Notes under the pieces: model-generated
What the model saw: only the letters and a program-made list of their open reading frames with translations
What the model was told of the DNA's origin: nothing
Databases searched by the model: none
Made by a program: the position numbers and the translations under genes
In this document: positions 23,331 through 34,699 of the stretch, piece by piece
Layout: each line of letters starts with the position of its first letter
How positions within the stretch are numbered: the first letter of the stretch is position 1
From: Actinernus sp. WN-2022
Lineage: Eukaryota; Cnidaria; Anthozoa; Actiniaria; Actinernidae
Length of the DNA: 64,000 bases
Direction of reading: 5' to 3'
Assembly (NCBI GenBank): GCA_030867875.1
Contig: JAOWCC010001589.1
Location: 141,333,745-141,397,744 of the forward strand

Positions 23331-23886
23331 ATGGCGGCAGTCGGTGGATTATTTGGTCGTGTAGGAGAATTTAACTCTGAAAGAGAGACCTTTAGTTCCT
23401 ATGTGGAACGAATGGAGATGTTTTTCATGGCAAATAACATCTTAGAATCGAAATACCAGGTGAGGATAACGAAGCAGGCAATTGCGTGGTTAGAGAATGA
23501 AAACGTGCTATAAATTTTCCTAACTGAGATTGGACCTGAAGTATATTCCACTCTGAGGAATTTGTTAGTGCCAGCGAAACCAAGGGACACTCCTTTTGCT
23601 AATATTGTGCAAGCACTAGAGATACATTATAATCCAGCGCCATTGGAGATTGCAGAGAGTTTTCACTGCGGAACTCGCAATCAGAAACCAGGTGAATCGA
23701 TCAGCGACTATATTGTGGTATTGAAGAAGCTATCCATTCATTGTAATTATGGTGCGTTCCTGAATCGCGCTTTGAGAGACCGTTTTTGTGTGTGGATTAA
23801 ACAATTCCAAGTTACAAAATAAGATGTTGAACACCGATGACCTCACATTTGACCAAGCTTGCCGGATCGCAAAGTCAATGGAAATG
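23331..23886 (+). pseudogene. Gypsy gag, N-terminal part
   Basis: Starts ATGGCGGCAGTC after an A-rich leader. Encodes FNSERETFSSYVERMEMFF, then VPAKPRDTPFANIVQALE and HYNPAPLEIAESFHCGTRNQ, the capsid-like retrotransposon gag fold (PF03732 type). An in-frame TAA at about 23511 and a frameshift near 23822 interrupt it. The frame is cut at ATGGAAATG/23886, where the PAT-type element begins. Confidence 0.85.
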
Positions 23887-24264
23887 GTACACCATTTTCA
23901 TTGGTAATCCAGTCACTCAGTGCCTTGAGCTAAGCTAAGTTATGGGAGGATGAAGTTTTTTAGCCCAAGGCAAAGAGCGGGGAGGGGGGGCGACGAAAAT
24001 TTCAAAACCTAGCTGCTGGGAAGCGTAACTTGGCGAAAGACGCTGGAAACGTGCTCTAGGTTCTTGAGTACTACAGAGGACTCCCAGGGGAGCAGCGGTG
24101 TCAAACTATGTTTGAATGTGGGTGATAACTAGGTGTAATAATCTAGCACAGAAGGCGCTTCGTGGCTATTTCACCAATGAGAATAGTACACCATTTTCAT
24201 TGGTAATCCAGTCACTCAGTGCCTTGAGTTAAGCTAAGTTATGGGAGGATGAAGTTTTTCTTAG
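23887..24264 (-). repeat. B2-A2-B1 repeat block of the PAT-type element
   Basis: B1 and B2 share GTACACCATTTTCATTGG through GGATGAAGTTTTT (about 77 bp). A2 between them matches the right end in CTGCTGGGAAGCGTAACTTG and TGGCTATTTCACCAATGAGA. Confidence 0.9.
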
Positions 24265-24553
24265 CCCTCGACTGAGAAGCTACTACTAACTAGTCTAATA
24301 TACAACAGTGACAGTACCCTTATAGCCCTTCCTTTCCTAATCACAGAAAAAGCCTTTCACGGAGGGTTGTTTGGTGGCACCCATGCTCGATTAAAGGTTC
24401 ATTAGTGGTTGTCTTTTAAACGGGGATCCTTGCCAAATTGTGTATATTCCAAAGACAGTTCAGTAGTAGCAATTATGTAACGGAAAATAACTTACAAGTT
24501 GCCACCCTCTTAATAATAAAACTAGCGTGGTATGTAGTAAAGGTAGATTGTAC

Positions 24554-25156
24554 TTAACATAGCCCTACGGGAATGCAGGAGACAGTGAAATTCTGAATTT
24601 CAATTTTTGTACGGAATAGGTCCCCCAGAGAGGACGCGGTTGCTTTCGCGCCAAAGACAGAATATGTGCTATTAGCTAACGGGGTTGTAGGGCGTGCAAT
24701 GTTCATAAGTTTAGCAGTTTGTGAATAGTATTGGGCGGTGTCTGTGCTTTTCCAACCGACGTGTCTGGCTACGTCTTCCATGTTTACTCCCAAGTGAGAG
24801 AGTGTAATCGCGCATCCGCTCCTAAAACTGTGCATTGTTTCTCCATTGTTGATACCAAGTATGTTCAGGTGCCGAGACAAACGACTTGCAACAGTGGATC
24901 CCATGAACGGTTTATCGCTGATGTAGCCTTTCTTGTCAGTAGCCCTGAAGAGGTAGCCATCTCGAAGATCGATCGACATTAGGTTACAGACTTTGACATA
25001 CAACTGGAGGTTTGCCACCAGCGAACCCCGTGGACCAAATGCTTGCTGTACGCGTTTCCGCGCAGTCGGGTTCAACATACAGTCAAGACCGGACAACACT
25101 CGGGAAGGGACATCCGCTGGGTTCTCCCCCGTTGGAATGAAGTAAAGGGAGAGCAA
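24554..25156 (-). pseudogene. PAT-type RNase H end and tyrosine recombinase
   Basis: About 200 codons. The N-terminal part has GENPADVPSR and LSGLDCML, the end of the DIRS RNase H. An internal deletion then seems to join it to the recombinase, ending DGYLFRATDKKG, TMHSFRSGCAITLSHLG (box II H-x-x-R) and DVARHVGWKSTDTAQYYSQ with the H/W and the nucleophilic tyrosine. The box I arginine region appears lost, so it would not recombine DNA. Confidence 0.82.
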
Positions 25157-25162
25157 TACTTG

Positions 25163-25495
25163 TCAATTGTCCATTGTGAAGAGAAATAGCGACTTCAAGA
25201 TGTTAGAGATTGAGAAAGATCTAGAAACCTGTCTTTCCCAGCTGGATACGAGTACCATGTTGTCCACGAAGCCATCGACTCTCGCATTAAAGATAACATC
25301 AGAGGCAGCTTGTAGGCGTGTTAAGTAGGCCTTGGGCCTCCTTGGCAGCGATTGGCAGGGAACGTGTTTGACTGTCCCAATACTTGGGCCAGGGCGGTTG
25401 ATGATGCCGTCCCAGCCGGAATTAGAGGCGTCAGAGAACAACGATAGCTGAATGTGTTTCTCGTCTTTCCGCTCCATGTATCGATCAATTTCCAC
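25163..25495 (-). pseudogene. PAT-type RNase H domain fragment
   Basis: Encodes LSLFSDASNSGWDGII, the first Asp block of the DIRS RNase H, followed by sequence that does not align well. It removes the RNA strand during cDNA synthesis in intact elements. Confidence 0.7.
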
Positions 25496-25539
25496 TGGAA
25501 GAGTTCCTGTCGGAGGTCACTAGAGAGGGGAATCTAGGT

Positions 25540-26698
25540 TATAGCTGTTCTGGATGGTTTAGCAATGGCTTGATATGCGGCATTTGAGTAAAGTTTTGCG
25601 GCTGGCACTAGGAGGGCAAAGGAAGTCGTTTTACCAGCAAACGTCTGTAATTTTTTTAGGGACACGGTATTGTGAGCCAGGATGTCTTCGCGGAGAGAAA
25701 TGAATTTGTTAAGATTATCTCGAGGTATGGTAAATGCCTGTTTGTGAGAGTCTCAGATGTAATCCAGAAACTTGACTTGTTGACGGGGAACCACCACACA
25801 CTTTTTCAGGCCAATGAAGAAGCCTAATGAAAGGAGGGTTGAGCAGGCAATAAAGGCTCCCATCTCACCTAACTGGAACCCCGAGAACTAGCATAGTTTT
25901 GGGAGGAACGGGCGGTGGGAGTGTCAGCTGACCAATGTCTGTCATCAATTTATCGAGAACAGGGTACGCCTAAAGATCTGATAAAGCTTGTAGCGGCTAT
26001 AGGCCAATGGTATTGTAAATATATGCACTGGATTTCCATCCAAAAGGTAGCGTGCGATAAGCAAAGTACCAGCCTTTCCACTCGAGGCCGAAATACGTAC
26101 AGCTTGAGGGGTGTAGTGGTACGTGATCATAACCACTCTTATCATCAAATGTTGTTTGGAAGTGGTCAGAGAAAATGAGTTTGAATGGCGTGTCCGAAAT
26201 CCAGCAGTTCAAAAATCTTTCGTCATGACACATGCGTGGCTTATCGGGTTCAACCGTAATAGGCATGACTAGATGGGGTGGTTGAACTTCACCAACCCTC
26301 CCCATACGAAAAGAGAACCATTGGAACTCTGTCTAGTATAGTTTTAGAGATGAAATCTTGGAAGTTGTGACATATATGGCATTAGGAAACTTGTTCTGTG
26401 GGGGTATGGCGCTGTCATATTCATGACCCTGAAAGATGCCTTGAAACGGTGCGAAGAAATCTTGAACCCTAACATTCTCAGCAAGATAGCGATATATATC
26501 TGGGGATTTACTATAATTGTAAAGGATATGCTCCCAATATTGTAGATGGTTTGCCAAGTTACCTGCTATGAAGGTGGTTGGATCTCGGAAAGGGATGAAA
26601 GTTGGGGAAGCATGTGCCAAACCTCTCGACACCATATCTGTGGACGGGAGTGGTCCGATCCAGCTGGTGGGGTTACCCTCCCAATCACACCATCGCAT
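25540..26698 (-). pseudogene. PAT-type reverse transcriptase, fragmented
   Basis: 26698-26333 encodes the leader of pol (AGNLANHLQYWEHILY, with ENVRVQDFFAPF). 26305-25997 holds RT palm blocks CHDERFLNCWI, FDDKSGYDHVPLHPSSCTYF and FAYRTLPFGWKSSAYIYNT, a clear DIRS-group match with the catalytic Asp in DDKSGYDH. Frame breaks occur near 26310 and 25990, and the second catalytic block was not found. Confidence 0.78.
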
Positions 26699-27849
26699 CG
26701 TACGTGTATGCGATCTTACAGAAGCTAACCCGTTGTCGAAAAGGGCGAAGGTAACGGCTTATGAGGACGGGGAAAAACAAAACGGGTGTTTAAGGCTGAT
26801 AGACGAAATGCAAAGGATGGGAGGGGTACCCCACCCACTGAATCGGACCAGAAACCTGTCCAGAGAAGGGTATAAGGTTAAATAAGAAAACCCCTCTGGT
26901 CATGATTCAGCGGTGGAATACAAACCTAAGAGACAACATGTCGGGTCGGAAAAATATATGTATTTATAAATATATAACCATACACTCAATATCTCCTCGC
27001 AGGAGGATTGTTGGGAGAACGATACTGCCTGGCGATATGTCCCCGCTTCCCGCAGGCGTAGCCTGTGGGTCCCGTGCCGTATCTGTGTGGTTACGGAGAG
27101 AACCTATAGGTGGCTGGAGTCGCATGCCTGTCAAAGATCTCCGCTGAGGGAGGAGGATGTTGAGCCTGCTTCAACGCCTTTTGAATTTCCTTTGCGACGG
27201 CGATCTCGTCTTTGTCTCCGACCTACTTGAGCAATACCGCCTGGAAAGCATCTAGGGATGCAAGCTCACGAGTTTGCTTCAGAACTATGTTGTACCTTCC
27301 CATTCTCTCATCGCCCTTCTCGAGGGCCATGTCGACTAAGTGCTCGAGCGCCGCAAGGGTAGCATGTCTATCAAAGATGTCCACGGGTCGGGGAAGGAGT
27401 TGGCGTAGGGTGGCCAACGCCGCGTCGATGCTGGAAGAGTCATATAATGACTTCGGGGTGTTAACTTCTTTAATGACAGCAGCGAGCTCGCCGTTAGCTG
27501 GGGCATTATGGGAGGGAATGAAGGGTATCGTTACAGGCTAATAAATGTGATTTGCAAATTTGTCTGAAGTCACTTAGTGATAACTAGTAAACATGAGTTT
27601 CTAATGCGGCATACAGCAGAGCAGGGCCGCATACACATATGAACAAAAACTCTAGCGATAGAATGCCCCTTATAAACATGATGGTGACACGTGCATGTCA
27701 AAGAGAAAACCTATGGTGTCATATGGGCCTGACTGTATTTGGTACACATACACATGTTATGCATGGGATTGGCAAAATATGTCTATATCCTATACGTCTG
27801 ATAATGAGGTGCCATAGCTACAGTGTCTGGTAATCGTTGAAATGTGGGG

Positions 27850-28800
27850 TGATACACACCCACTAAGCAATGTTGGTGACACCTAGCCAAACATTTGACT
27901 GGTGACGCACTTCTGTTTAATTTACCGAAAATGATGGCGACACACGGCCACTGTGCTCTGAATGGAGCTCATGACTCTTGCCAAAAATAACAGTGACACA
28001 TGTCTAATATAATTTGGTTGGCAACACACGCCTCTTATGGAAAATAACAATGACACCCGCCCAATATACTTTGGCTGGCGACACACACCTGCCGACACAC
28101 GTTTCTTACCGAGTATCAAGGCTACACACGCCCAATATAATTTAGCTGCCGACACGCTTCTTACCAAAAATAATGGCTACACACGTCTAATATAATTTGG
28201 TTGGTGACATACGTCTTGCGACACACGCCTCTTACCAAAAATAATGGCTACAGACGCCTCATATAATTTGACTGGCGACACACGCCTGGCGACCCACGCC
28301 TCTTAACGAAAATAACGGCTAGACACGTCCAATCTCATTTGGTTGGCGATACATGCTTGGCGACACACGCCTGTTACCAAAATAATGGCGACACACGCCT
28401 CATATAATTTGGCTGGCGACACACGCCTGGCGACATCCGCCACTTACCAAAAATAATGGCGACACACGCCCAACGTAATTTGGCTGGCGACACACGCTTC
28501 TTACTGAAGATAATGGCGACACACGCCCAATAATAATTAGGCTGGCGACACACGCCCGATATAATTTGATTAGTGCCACGCGCCTGTCACCGAAAGTAAT
28601 GGTGACCCCGGCCCAATATGGTTTTATTGGCGACATATGCGTCTTAATGAAAATAACAGTGACCCACGCCCGATATAATTTAATTAATTGTAGTTAATTA
28701 GGCAATAGCCGACAAGAATGGTGCCACACGCCCAATGTAATTACGCCTATTTATGTAATAATAATGGTGACGCGTCCAATAATAACTACGTTGGCGACAC
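27850..28800 (-). repeat. Degenerate minisatellite inside the PAT-type element
   Basis: Dozens of variants of GGCGACACACGCC alternating with AATATAATTTGGCTGGCGAC and CTTACCAAAAATAATGGC. Higher-order period is roughly 60-80 bp. Confidence 0.85.
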
Positions 28801-28832
28801 ATGTCCAGTATGCACGGATGGAAATTACCTAC

Positions 28833-29272
28833 GAAGTGAGATCGTAAATACCTGTTGATAGGATTACAGTGAATAACAGCAGGTAAACAACACACAGTAA
28901 AGTTAATACAGTGGGTAAACCAGGTGGGAATTGCATGCGAAATGAGATAAAACACGTGCATAACAGGACTGCGAATTGTAAAACAACAGGCGAACGGCAC
29001 CCCGTAAATGTTATATGATGGACTAAACGGGTGAAAAATAAATACAAAATGAGATAAAGCAAATGTACATATACCTGGACTGCGATTAACCACAAGCGAA
29101 CGACACACAGTAACACTCATACAAAGTACATGTATTAATCGGGTGAAAATTGCATAAGAAATGAGATAAAACATACGTGCATAACTGGACTGCGAATAAC
29201 GGCCGGCGAGCAACACACAGCAAAACTCATACGCAATGGGCTATTCGGGTGAAAGTTTTATACGCAATGAGA
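28833..29272 (-). repeat. Tandem repeat, about four units of 110 bp
   Basis: Units recur at words such as AAATGAGATAAAACA, GGACTGCGAATAA and CGAACGACACACAGTAA. It adjoins the predicted first gag exon. Confidence 0.85.
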
Positions 29273-29719
29273 CGAATAAACGGGGCTACGAACCGTAGAG
29301 GCGAAAACCAAAGTAGAAACTGGCTAGGAGGCGAACACGCCGAAGGCGACTAACAAACATGAGACTTGGTGAAAATTACGTTACCTCGCCTGCTGGTACA
29401 GGAATATCGGGGACGGGAACTGGTTCTGCGGGCACTAGTGGTGGATGATCATCCAATGCTACGAGGGCGGCTGGGTCTGGAGCAATTGGGGCTGCCATAG
29501 TTTAGAGAGTTTAGCGACGGTAGCGAAAATTTCAACACTGACATAGCTGCTGGGAAGCGTAACTTGGCGAAAGACGCTGGAAACGTGCTCTAGGTTCTTA
29601 AATACTACAGGGGACTCCCAGGGGAGCAGCGGTGTCAAACCATGTTTGAATGAGGGTGTTAACTAGGTGTTATAATCTAGCGCGGAAGGCGCTTCGTGGC
29701 TATTTCACCAATGAGAATA

Positions 29720-30186
29720 GCAGAGAAGAATACCCAAGAATTCCGTCCTGCCAGTGCACGTGATTACAGTCAAGGAACTGTGAATAAACTGAGAACTGTT
29801 AAAAGAGACAATCCCAGGGTGAACAATGATGAACAATCATGTTAAGGTGTGGTGGTAGTCATGCTGCACAAAACTGTAAATTTAAATAAGCCAAGTGCTA
29901 TAAGTGTGGCAAAGTAGGTCACATTGCACCAGTCTGCCATAGTAATGAGGACGAATCTAGTGTAAAACCCAAGCAACATCACACAGCTAAAGGTAATATT
30001 CATAATGTGTCAGAATCACTTAATGAGCGTAGCAATGATGAGTTGGGTATTTATTCCTTGTATTCAGTTGGTACAGATAACCCCACCCATCATTACGAGC
30101 CAGACGTTCTTAGCAACCGAGATAAAAAACGATATCCCACAGAGATGCAACAGGATTTCTGTTGCAACTCCATGGGTTTCTACTAG
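29720..30186 (+). pseudogene. Gypsy gag, C-terminal part with two zinc knuckles
   Basis: Resumes exactly where 23886 stops (KSMEM then AEKNTQEFRPASAR). Two CCHC knuckles follow. The first is partly damaged (CGGSHAAQNC) and the second intact (CYKCGKVGHIAPVC, about 29909-29940). Such knuckles bind the element's RNA. One single-base deletion near 29851 and a TAA near 29887 disrupt the frame. Confidence 0.85.
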
Positions 30187-30189
30187 GCT

Positions 30190-30765
30190 GTAGTTTTCAG
30201 TTTGGCCTAAAGTGTCATAATCCCCAAGTGTGAAAGTACATTCGAACCTGAATTAATGATATATTCTATCATCACTCGGTCGGGCAGCCTGGTTTAATTA
30301 TAGCAATTATTATCGTGATCGAGCCGCTCGTTTCGTGTCCGAGCAGAAATAAGTTTGAGGTGCAATAACAAGGCTCTCTACGGCAAATCTGAAACCCACA
30401 CCTGCCGCAGTTGCTGTCGAAAACATCGATCTAAAAGTAGAAAAAAGCTCCCAAAATCTCTCGTCTTAGTAGCCAAACACACACTTCGAAAGCTGTTTTT
30501 AGCTATATGGGTAATGCTAACGAGATTCAAAGCAAAACACTCGCCATAACCACGAGGACGAATAGTGGACTTGCACGATGTCCGCGAAATCTGAAAGTGT
30601 CTATATAAGCCCTGGCCAATTATTGATTATTTTAAAGTTAAAAGGTTAAAATAGTATTTTCAAAGGAAAAAATATCCGATTCGAGTTTTTCATTCTTTTT
30701 TTTAACGCTGAAAGTCGTGGGTCCGATCACTTAGACAACCTGGGAACTAGTCCCGTGACGATCGA
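30190..30765 (+). other. Non-coding stretch, no feature recognised
   Basis: No convincing homology; the short basic reading frames here have no recognisable domain. Confidence 0.45.
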
Positions 30766-31310
30766 TCTGGGTAAACCAGAAAAGATATAGACCACAGACC
30801 TAGGTTTTTATCGCACATTTCAAAAATACTATAAACTTGTGTTCCATATCCCAGAAGTGCTCAGGCATACGGTGATGCCAGGACCTCAACCTGGGTGAAC
30901 CAGAAAGGATATAGAACACAGACCTAGTTTTTCATCGCACATTTCAAAAATACTATAAAGTTGTGTTCCATATCCCAGAAGTGCTCAGGCATACGGTGAT
31001 GCCAGGACTTCAACCTGGGTGAACCAGAAAGGATATAGAACACAGTCCTAGTTTTTCATCGCACATTTCAAAAATACTATAATGTTGTGTTCCATATCCC
31101 AGAAGCGCTCAGGCATACGGTGATGCCAGGACCTCAACCAGAAAGGATATAGAACACAGACCTAGTTTTTCATCTCACATTTCAAAAATACTATAAAGTT
31201 GTGCTCCATATCCCAGAAGCGCTCAGGCATACGGTGATGCCAGGACTTCAACCTGGGTGAACCAGAAAGGATGTAGAACACAGTCCTAGTTTTTCATCGC
31301 ACATTTCATC
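30766..31310 (+). repeat. Tandem repeat, about 4.5 units of 123 bp
   Basis: Units start near CTGGGTRAACCAGAAAGGAT (30766, 30890, 31013; a shorter one near 31134; 31252). Each contains GCTCAGGCATACGGTGATGC. One unit has lost the first nine bases. Confidence 0.9.
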
Positions 31311-31480
31311 AAGTTTGTCAACAAATCAAGTTTTAGATTGATTTCTAGAGTTTGCCATCTATCAGGCTGATGCAGCTTGGTCTCCCTCGCTTCCCAAGCA
31401 ACTGCAGCAGAAAGGTTGACTTGATAACCTTGAGGACCACTGTCTGGCAAAGGCTTGATGTCTATTGCCTTCTCATTACA
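31310..31480 (-). pseudogene. Possible coding fragment of unknown family
   Basis: Minus-strand frame encoding about 55 residues, including AIDIKPLPDSGPQGYQVNLS, AVAWEARETKLH and RWQTLEINLKLDLLTNL. The composition looks like real protein rather than random translation, but I do not recognise it. It abuts the 123-bp tandem repeat on one side and an A-rich tract on the other. Confidence 0.3.
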
Positions 31481-32270
31481 GCAAAAAAAAAAAACATTTT
31501 TCTAACAGCCCTAACTTGATTCTTGTTGAGAAGGATTGGGGGTGCATGTCAGTATTCCGCTAAATAAATAAAGAATAAACAATCATAATCAGTCGCATGA
31601 AATTCAAAAACACCTTCAGTCGTGTAAGTTGTAAGTGTACACAACCTAGGTCAGTGGAGCAAACCAGAAAGAACACTGAAGAAGATTGAGGTTGCTTTCG
31701 GAGCCCTATCCCAGGGACTGGTAGGCAAGAACGGGGTAAGGCAGGACAAAAGAATGGGGGATTTGACAGGTTGAATGTATTTATTTAATGCCCAAATGGA
31801 TATTTTAAAAATATATTTGGTCATGAAAAAAAAACCTGGGGTCGGGATGATAAAAATAAATCTGAATTCAAATCCCACTGTCTACCCCTCCCCCCTCCCC
31901 CTCCCCCTCCCAACCACCAAACGTTATATAGACAGTATATAGGCAATGCTCTTTGAACCTCTTTGAACACTCGTCGATCAGAAAGCCCGCCATTTTCAAG
32001 ATCAGATAACTGGACTTTGGCTATAACTCCTCGGGACAATTAGCCACTACAGGGCTCCTTGACATTGATTTTTCAACAGGAATACCGCAGATCTTCGAGT
32101 TGAGAACATATCAATTCTTAGAACAACAGACTAAATCTTCCAACCGGAACAGGCAACGGGATGATGTCAAATTTTGATTCAAGTCCAGCCTCCAAAACTA
32201 AACAGGCACATGCCTGAGTGAAGGACTAATATGGTCATGTTTGCCTAAACATACAATAACCCGTGCAGCA
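31481..32270 (+). other. Non-coding stretch
   Basis: Contains an A run, a CCCTCCC-rich tract near 31885-31915 and no coding homology that I can support. Confidence 0.4.
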
Positions 32271-32289
32271 GCGTTTTGTTCGCATTGAA

Positions 32290-33025
32290 GCTTTGAAATC
32301 ATATGCTGCCAAGTATCTTGGAGTACCTTGGCATTCTACAAATATCAGAAATTAATTACCTACATATTGCTCTATTTATGCATGATTATATTAATAATCA
32401 GTTACCTCAAGCCTTTCAAAATTATGCAAAACCAGCCTCCAACATACATAACTATAATACTAGACATGCTTCAAAGAACCTCTTTGTCTTACCAGCCTCA
32501 ACAAATTATGGAAAATTTTCTATTAAATCAACTGGTATTAAACTCTGGAATAATTTACCAACTAGCACAAGAGATCTCAAACGCTCAAAATTTAAAAGTC
32601 GCAGAAAAAATAACTGTTTAATGGCCTACGTGTAAATTTTCACCTTCTTTCACTTCACTTTACTTGTGATGAAATTATGATTAATCGGATGATACAGCTT
32701 AATGTACATTTCTTAGTTGTTATTGTATTTATTTACCATGCATTAACAGTCCTTAACTTCTTTTCAATTTAAAAAAAAATTATTATTTACTATATGACTA
32801 TGATTACTTGGATTTATAGGCAAAGGCAGATCACACCACACATATTTATTTCACTTAATGGGGAGTTGACTTAGAAAACTTTTAGTTCCTTCAACTTCCC
32901 TGCACCCTTTCCTATTATATATTTTCTTCTTTCCCCTGTCCCCCATATCTATTATCATAATTATTAAGTGTATGTCTGTAAACTACCCAAATGTAAAGTA
33001 ACGAGTGTGAAATAAAGAAAGATAT
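32290..33025 (+). mobile_element. 5'-truncated LINE, C-terminal fragment and 3' UTR
   Basis: 32300-32635 encodes the tail that follows LINE reverse transcriptases: INYLHIALFMHDYINNQLP, NIHNYNTRHASKNL and IKLWNNLPTSTRDLKRSKF, then stop. A 390-bp AT-rich 3' UTR ends with GTGAAATAAAGAAAG at about 33009-33023. Confidence 0.75.
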
Positions 33026-33029
33026 AGGA

Positions 33030-34345
33030 GCGAATTACAATTAGCAAGTTTTGCGCTAACAAAAGCATGTATGGTAGATATCTCCTGATTTTTGCGATGT
33101 TTCTCAAGTAGTAAAATGCTGATTTTACTATAGCATTTACTTGTTTAGACATAGTCATAGTACTGTCAAATATAACTCCGATGTTCCTGGCATGGTCTGA
33201 CGGATATACAGTGTCATCTCCCAATGTAAGGCAACGTAGTGGAGTGTATGAGCGAAATTTAGAATGCAGCAAAAGAAGCTCCGTTTTATCTTTATTCAAC
33301 ATAAGTTTATTAATAGTCATCCACTTATCGATATCAGCCAGGCAATCCTGAATGCGATATTTGGCAGTGGCCAGTTCGTGATCATTATTGGAGGTGAAGG
33401 TGGTATACACCTGTATATCATCCGCATACAAATGAAATGATAAGCCATGCTTGCGTATGATATTTCCAAGCGGAGCAGTATACATCAGGTAAAGAAGCAG
33501 CCCCAAAACAGAACCTGTGGGACTCTACAATTTAGGGCACGTGAGGAAGAAGTAGAGCCATCAATCATAACAAACTGAGTCCTATTTGCCAGGTAAGATC
33601 GAAACCAGGCAAGCGCTTTCCCCGTTATGCCAAAGCTAGAGGAACGTCTTCTCAGTAGAATAACATGATCCACCGTATCGAATGCGGCTGACATGTCCAG
33701 CAACAACAGTACGACACAGTGTTGATCGTCAATTGCTCGTAAAACATCATTTTGAACCCGCACTAAGGCTGTTTCACAGCTATGGTGTAGCTTGTACGCT
33801 GACTGCATATTTTCCTCCAGATCATTTTCTTGGAGATGAGTCTTTACCCGTGCAGCAAACCACTTTCTCCATAGCCTTGGACAAGTACTGCAAGTTAGAA
33901 ACTGGCCTAAAACTAGGGAACTTTTCGTGGTTCAATAATGGTTTCTTCAGCAATGGAGACAGCAAGGCTTCTTTCATTGAAGTAGGCACTACACAAGAAT
34001 CAAAGGACAGATTTACAACTCTAGTAATAATCGGCAACAAATCCTTGATACAACAACTAAGGAGTCCAGCAGGAATAGGATCCAAGACACACGATTTGGA
34101 TGTACTTTTATCAATCAGATCTGAAAGTTCAGCTTCATGCACCGGCGAGAACTGATCGAGCTCACTCTCTAATTGAGCATCATCCAGACGACTGTACAGT
34201 GAAGCATCCTCGTGACGACCGGAGATCGGCTGATTCCTAATAGTCACAATCTTGTCCGAAAGAAAGTTGGCAAACTTCTCACACAAATCGACAGTAGACT
34301 CACAGGTGGGATAGAGTCTCTCTGCCTTGCGATGAAGCAGCAAAT
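33030..34345 (-). pseudogene. LINE reverse transcriptase, broken
   Basis: The minus-strand pieces follow RT order: 34343-33822 (KSCVLDPIPAGLL, FPSFRPVSNLQYLSKAMEK), 33808-33485 (QSAYKLHHSCETALVRVQND, LLLDMSAAFDTVDHVIL), and 33506-33000 (SFHLYADDIQVY with the YADD catalytic box, NKDKTELLLLH, IGVIFDSTMTM). Frameshifts near 33820 and 33500 kill it. The 3' end meets the 3' end of the oppositely oriented LINE at about 33028. Its 5' side stops about 40 bp before the thrombospondin exon, inside that gene's intron. Confidence 0.85.
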
Positions 34346-34387
34346 CAATGGTGTTGAATAGAATCTGATGTCCTTATCTATTTTCAG

Positions 34388-34607
34388 CTGGTACGCGTCA
34401 GGATGGCAGCAATGTTCAAAGAGCTGCAGCACGGGGAGCCAGACTCGTCAGATCGTGTGTAGACAGAAGGTAAGGCGTTGGCCGGGCAGTACACTATGTT
34501 ACCAGGCACATCCTGCATGCACTGGAAACAAACCAACAGGTCTTCGGACACAGCAGTGTAACATGGTGGCGTGTCCACCAGAGTGGGTTCCTTCTGACCG
34601 GTCCCGG
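34388..34607 (+). CDS. Thrombospondin type-1 repeat exon of a larger gene
   Basis: Acceptor TATTTTCAG, 73 codons in phase 1, donor GGTAAGG. Encodes one TSP1 domain: WYASGWQQCSKSCSTGSQTR, then QIVCR, a spaced Cys pair, KPTGLRTQQCNMVACPP, and a following EWVPSDRSR. The WxxxxWxxCSxSCxxGxQxR opening and six cysteines are typical of ADAMTS, ADAMTS-like, papilin and SCO-spondin proteins, which are secreted matrix or protease proteins. I cannot tell which, as no other exon of this gene is visible in the window. The exon is intact and likely functional. Confidence 0.8.
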
Positions 34608-34699
34608 GTAAGGAATAATTTGATTATCTTCTTTCCCGTCACTACTACTTTAATATGCATACGCATTGTATGCGCATTTGAACATTTTATGTATTTGCG

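Larger units (their letters stand above)
27223..29498 (-). pseudogene. PAT-type gag with a predicted 1.85-kb intron
   Basis: A minus-strand ATG at 29498 opens a 38-codon, proline-rich exon (MAAPIAPDPAALVALDDHPP) ending at a GAG/GTAACG donor (29385). A TTTATTAG acceptor at 27538 resumes in phase 0 with PVTIPFIPSHNAPANGELAA. It continues through VDIFDRHATLAALEHLVD and ends at a stop near 27226. The intervening 27538-29384 is almost entirely tandem repeats. The intron is inferred from splice signals, matching phase and plausible protein on both sides. A further gag-like stretch (EIAVAKEIQKALKQAQHPPP) follows in another frame to about 27120. Confidence 0.55.
23887..29719 (-). mobile_element. DIRS-order retrotransposon of PAT/Ngaro type with split direct repeats, 5.8 kb
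   Basis: Its right end (A1, about 29527-29719) is repeated near its left end (A2, about 23985-24185). Next to A2 lie two copies of a second repeat, B1 (24186-24264) and B2 (23887-23963). Read on the minus strand the order is A1, genes, B1, A2, B2: the split direct repeats typical of PAT and Ngaro elements. These integrate by a tyrosine recombinase, with no target duplication. None is seen, and deleting 23887-29719 restores the Gypsy gag frame. Genes on the minus strand: gag, RT-RNase H and tyrosine recombinase, all with lesions. Confidence 0.9.
23050..30186 (+). mobile_element. Gypsy-type LTR retrotransposon remnant, gag only, split by a DIRS-order element
   Basis: The gag reads 23331-23886 and resumes at 29720-30186. 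Upstream 23050-23330 has an AATAAA-like site and a leader before ATG and may be part of the 5' LTR and primer-binding region, but no second LTR was found. No pol follows; the copy ends near 30186. Stops and frameshifts show it is dead. Confidence 0.75.

Noticed and set aside
28400..29216. 172-codon and shorter minus-strand frames over 28400-29216
   Set aside because: They lie in the PAT-element tandem repeats, inside the predicted gag intron, and show no domain.
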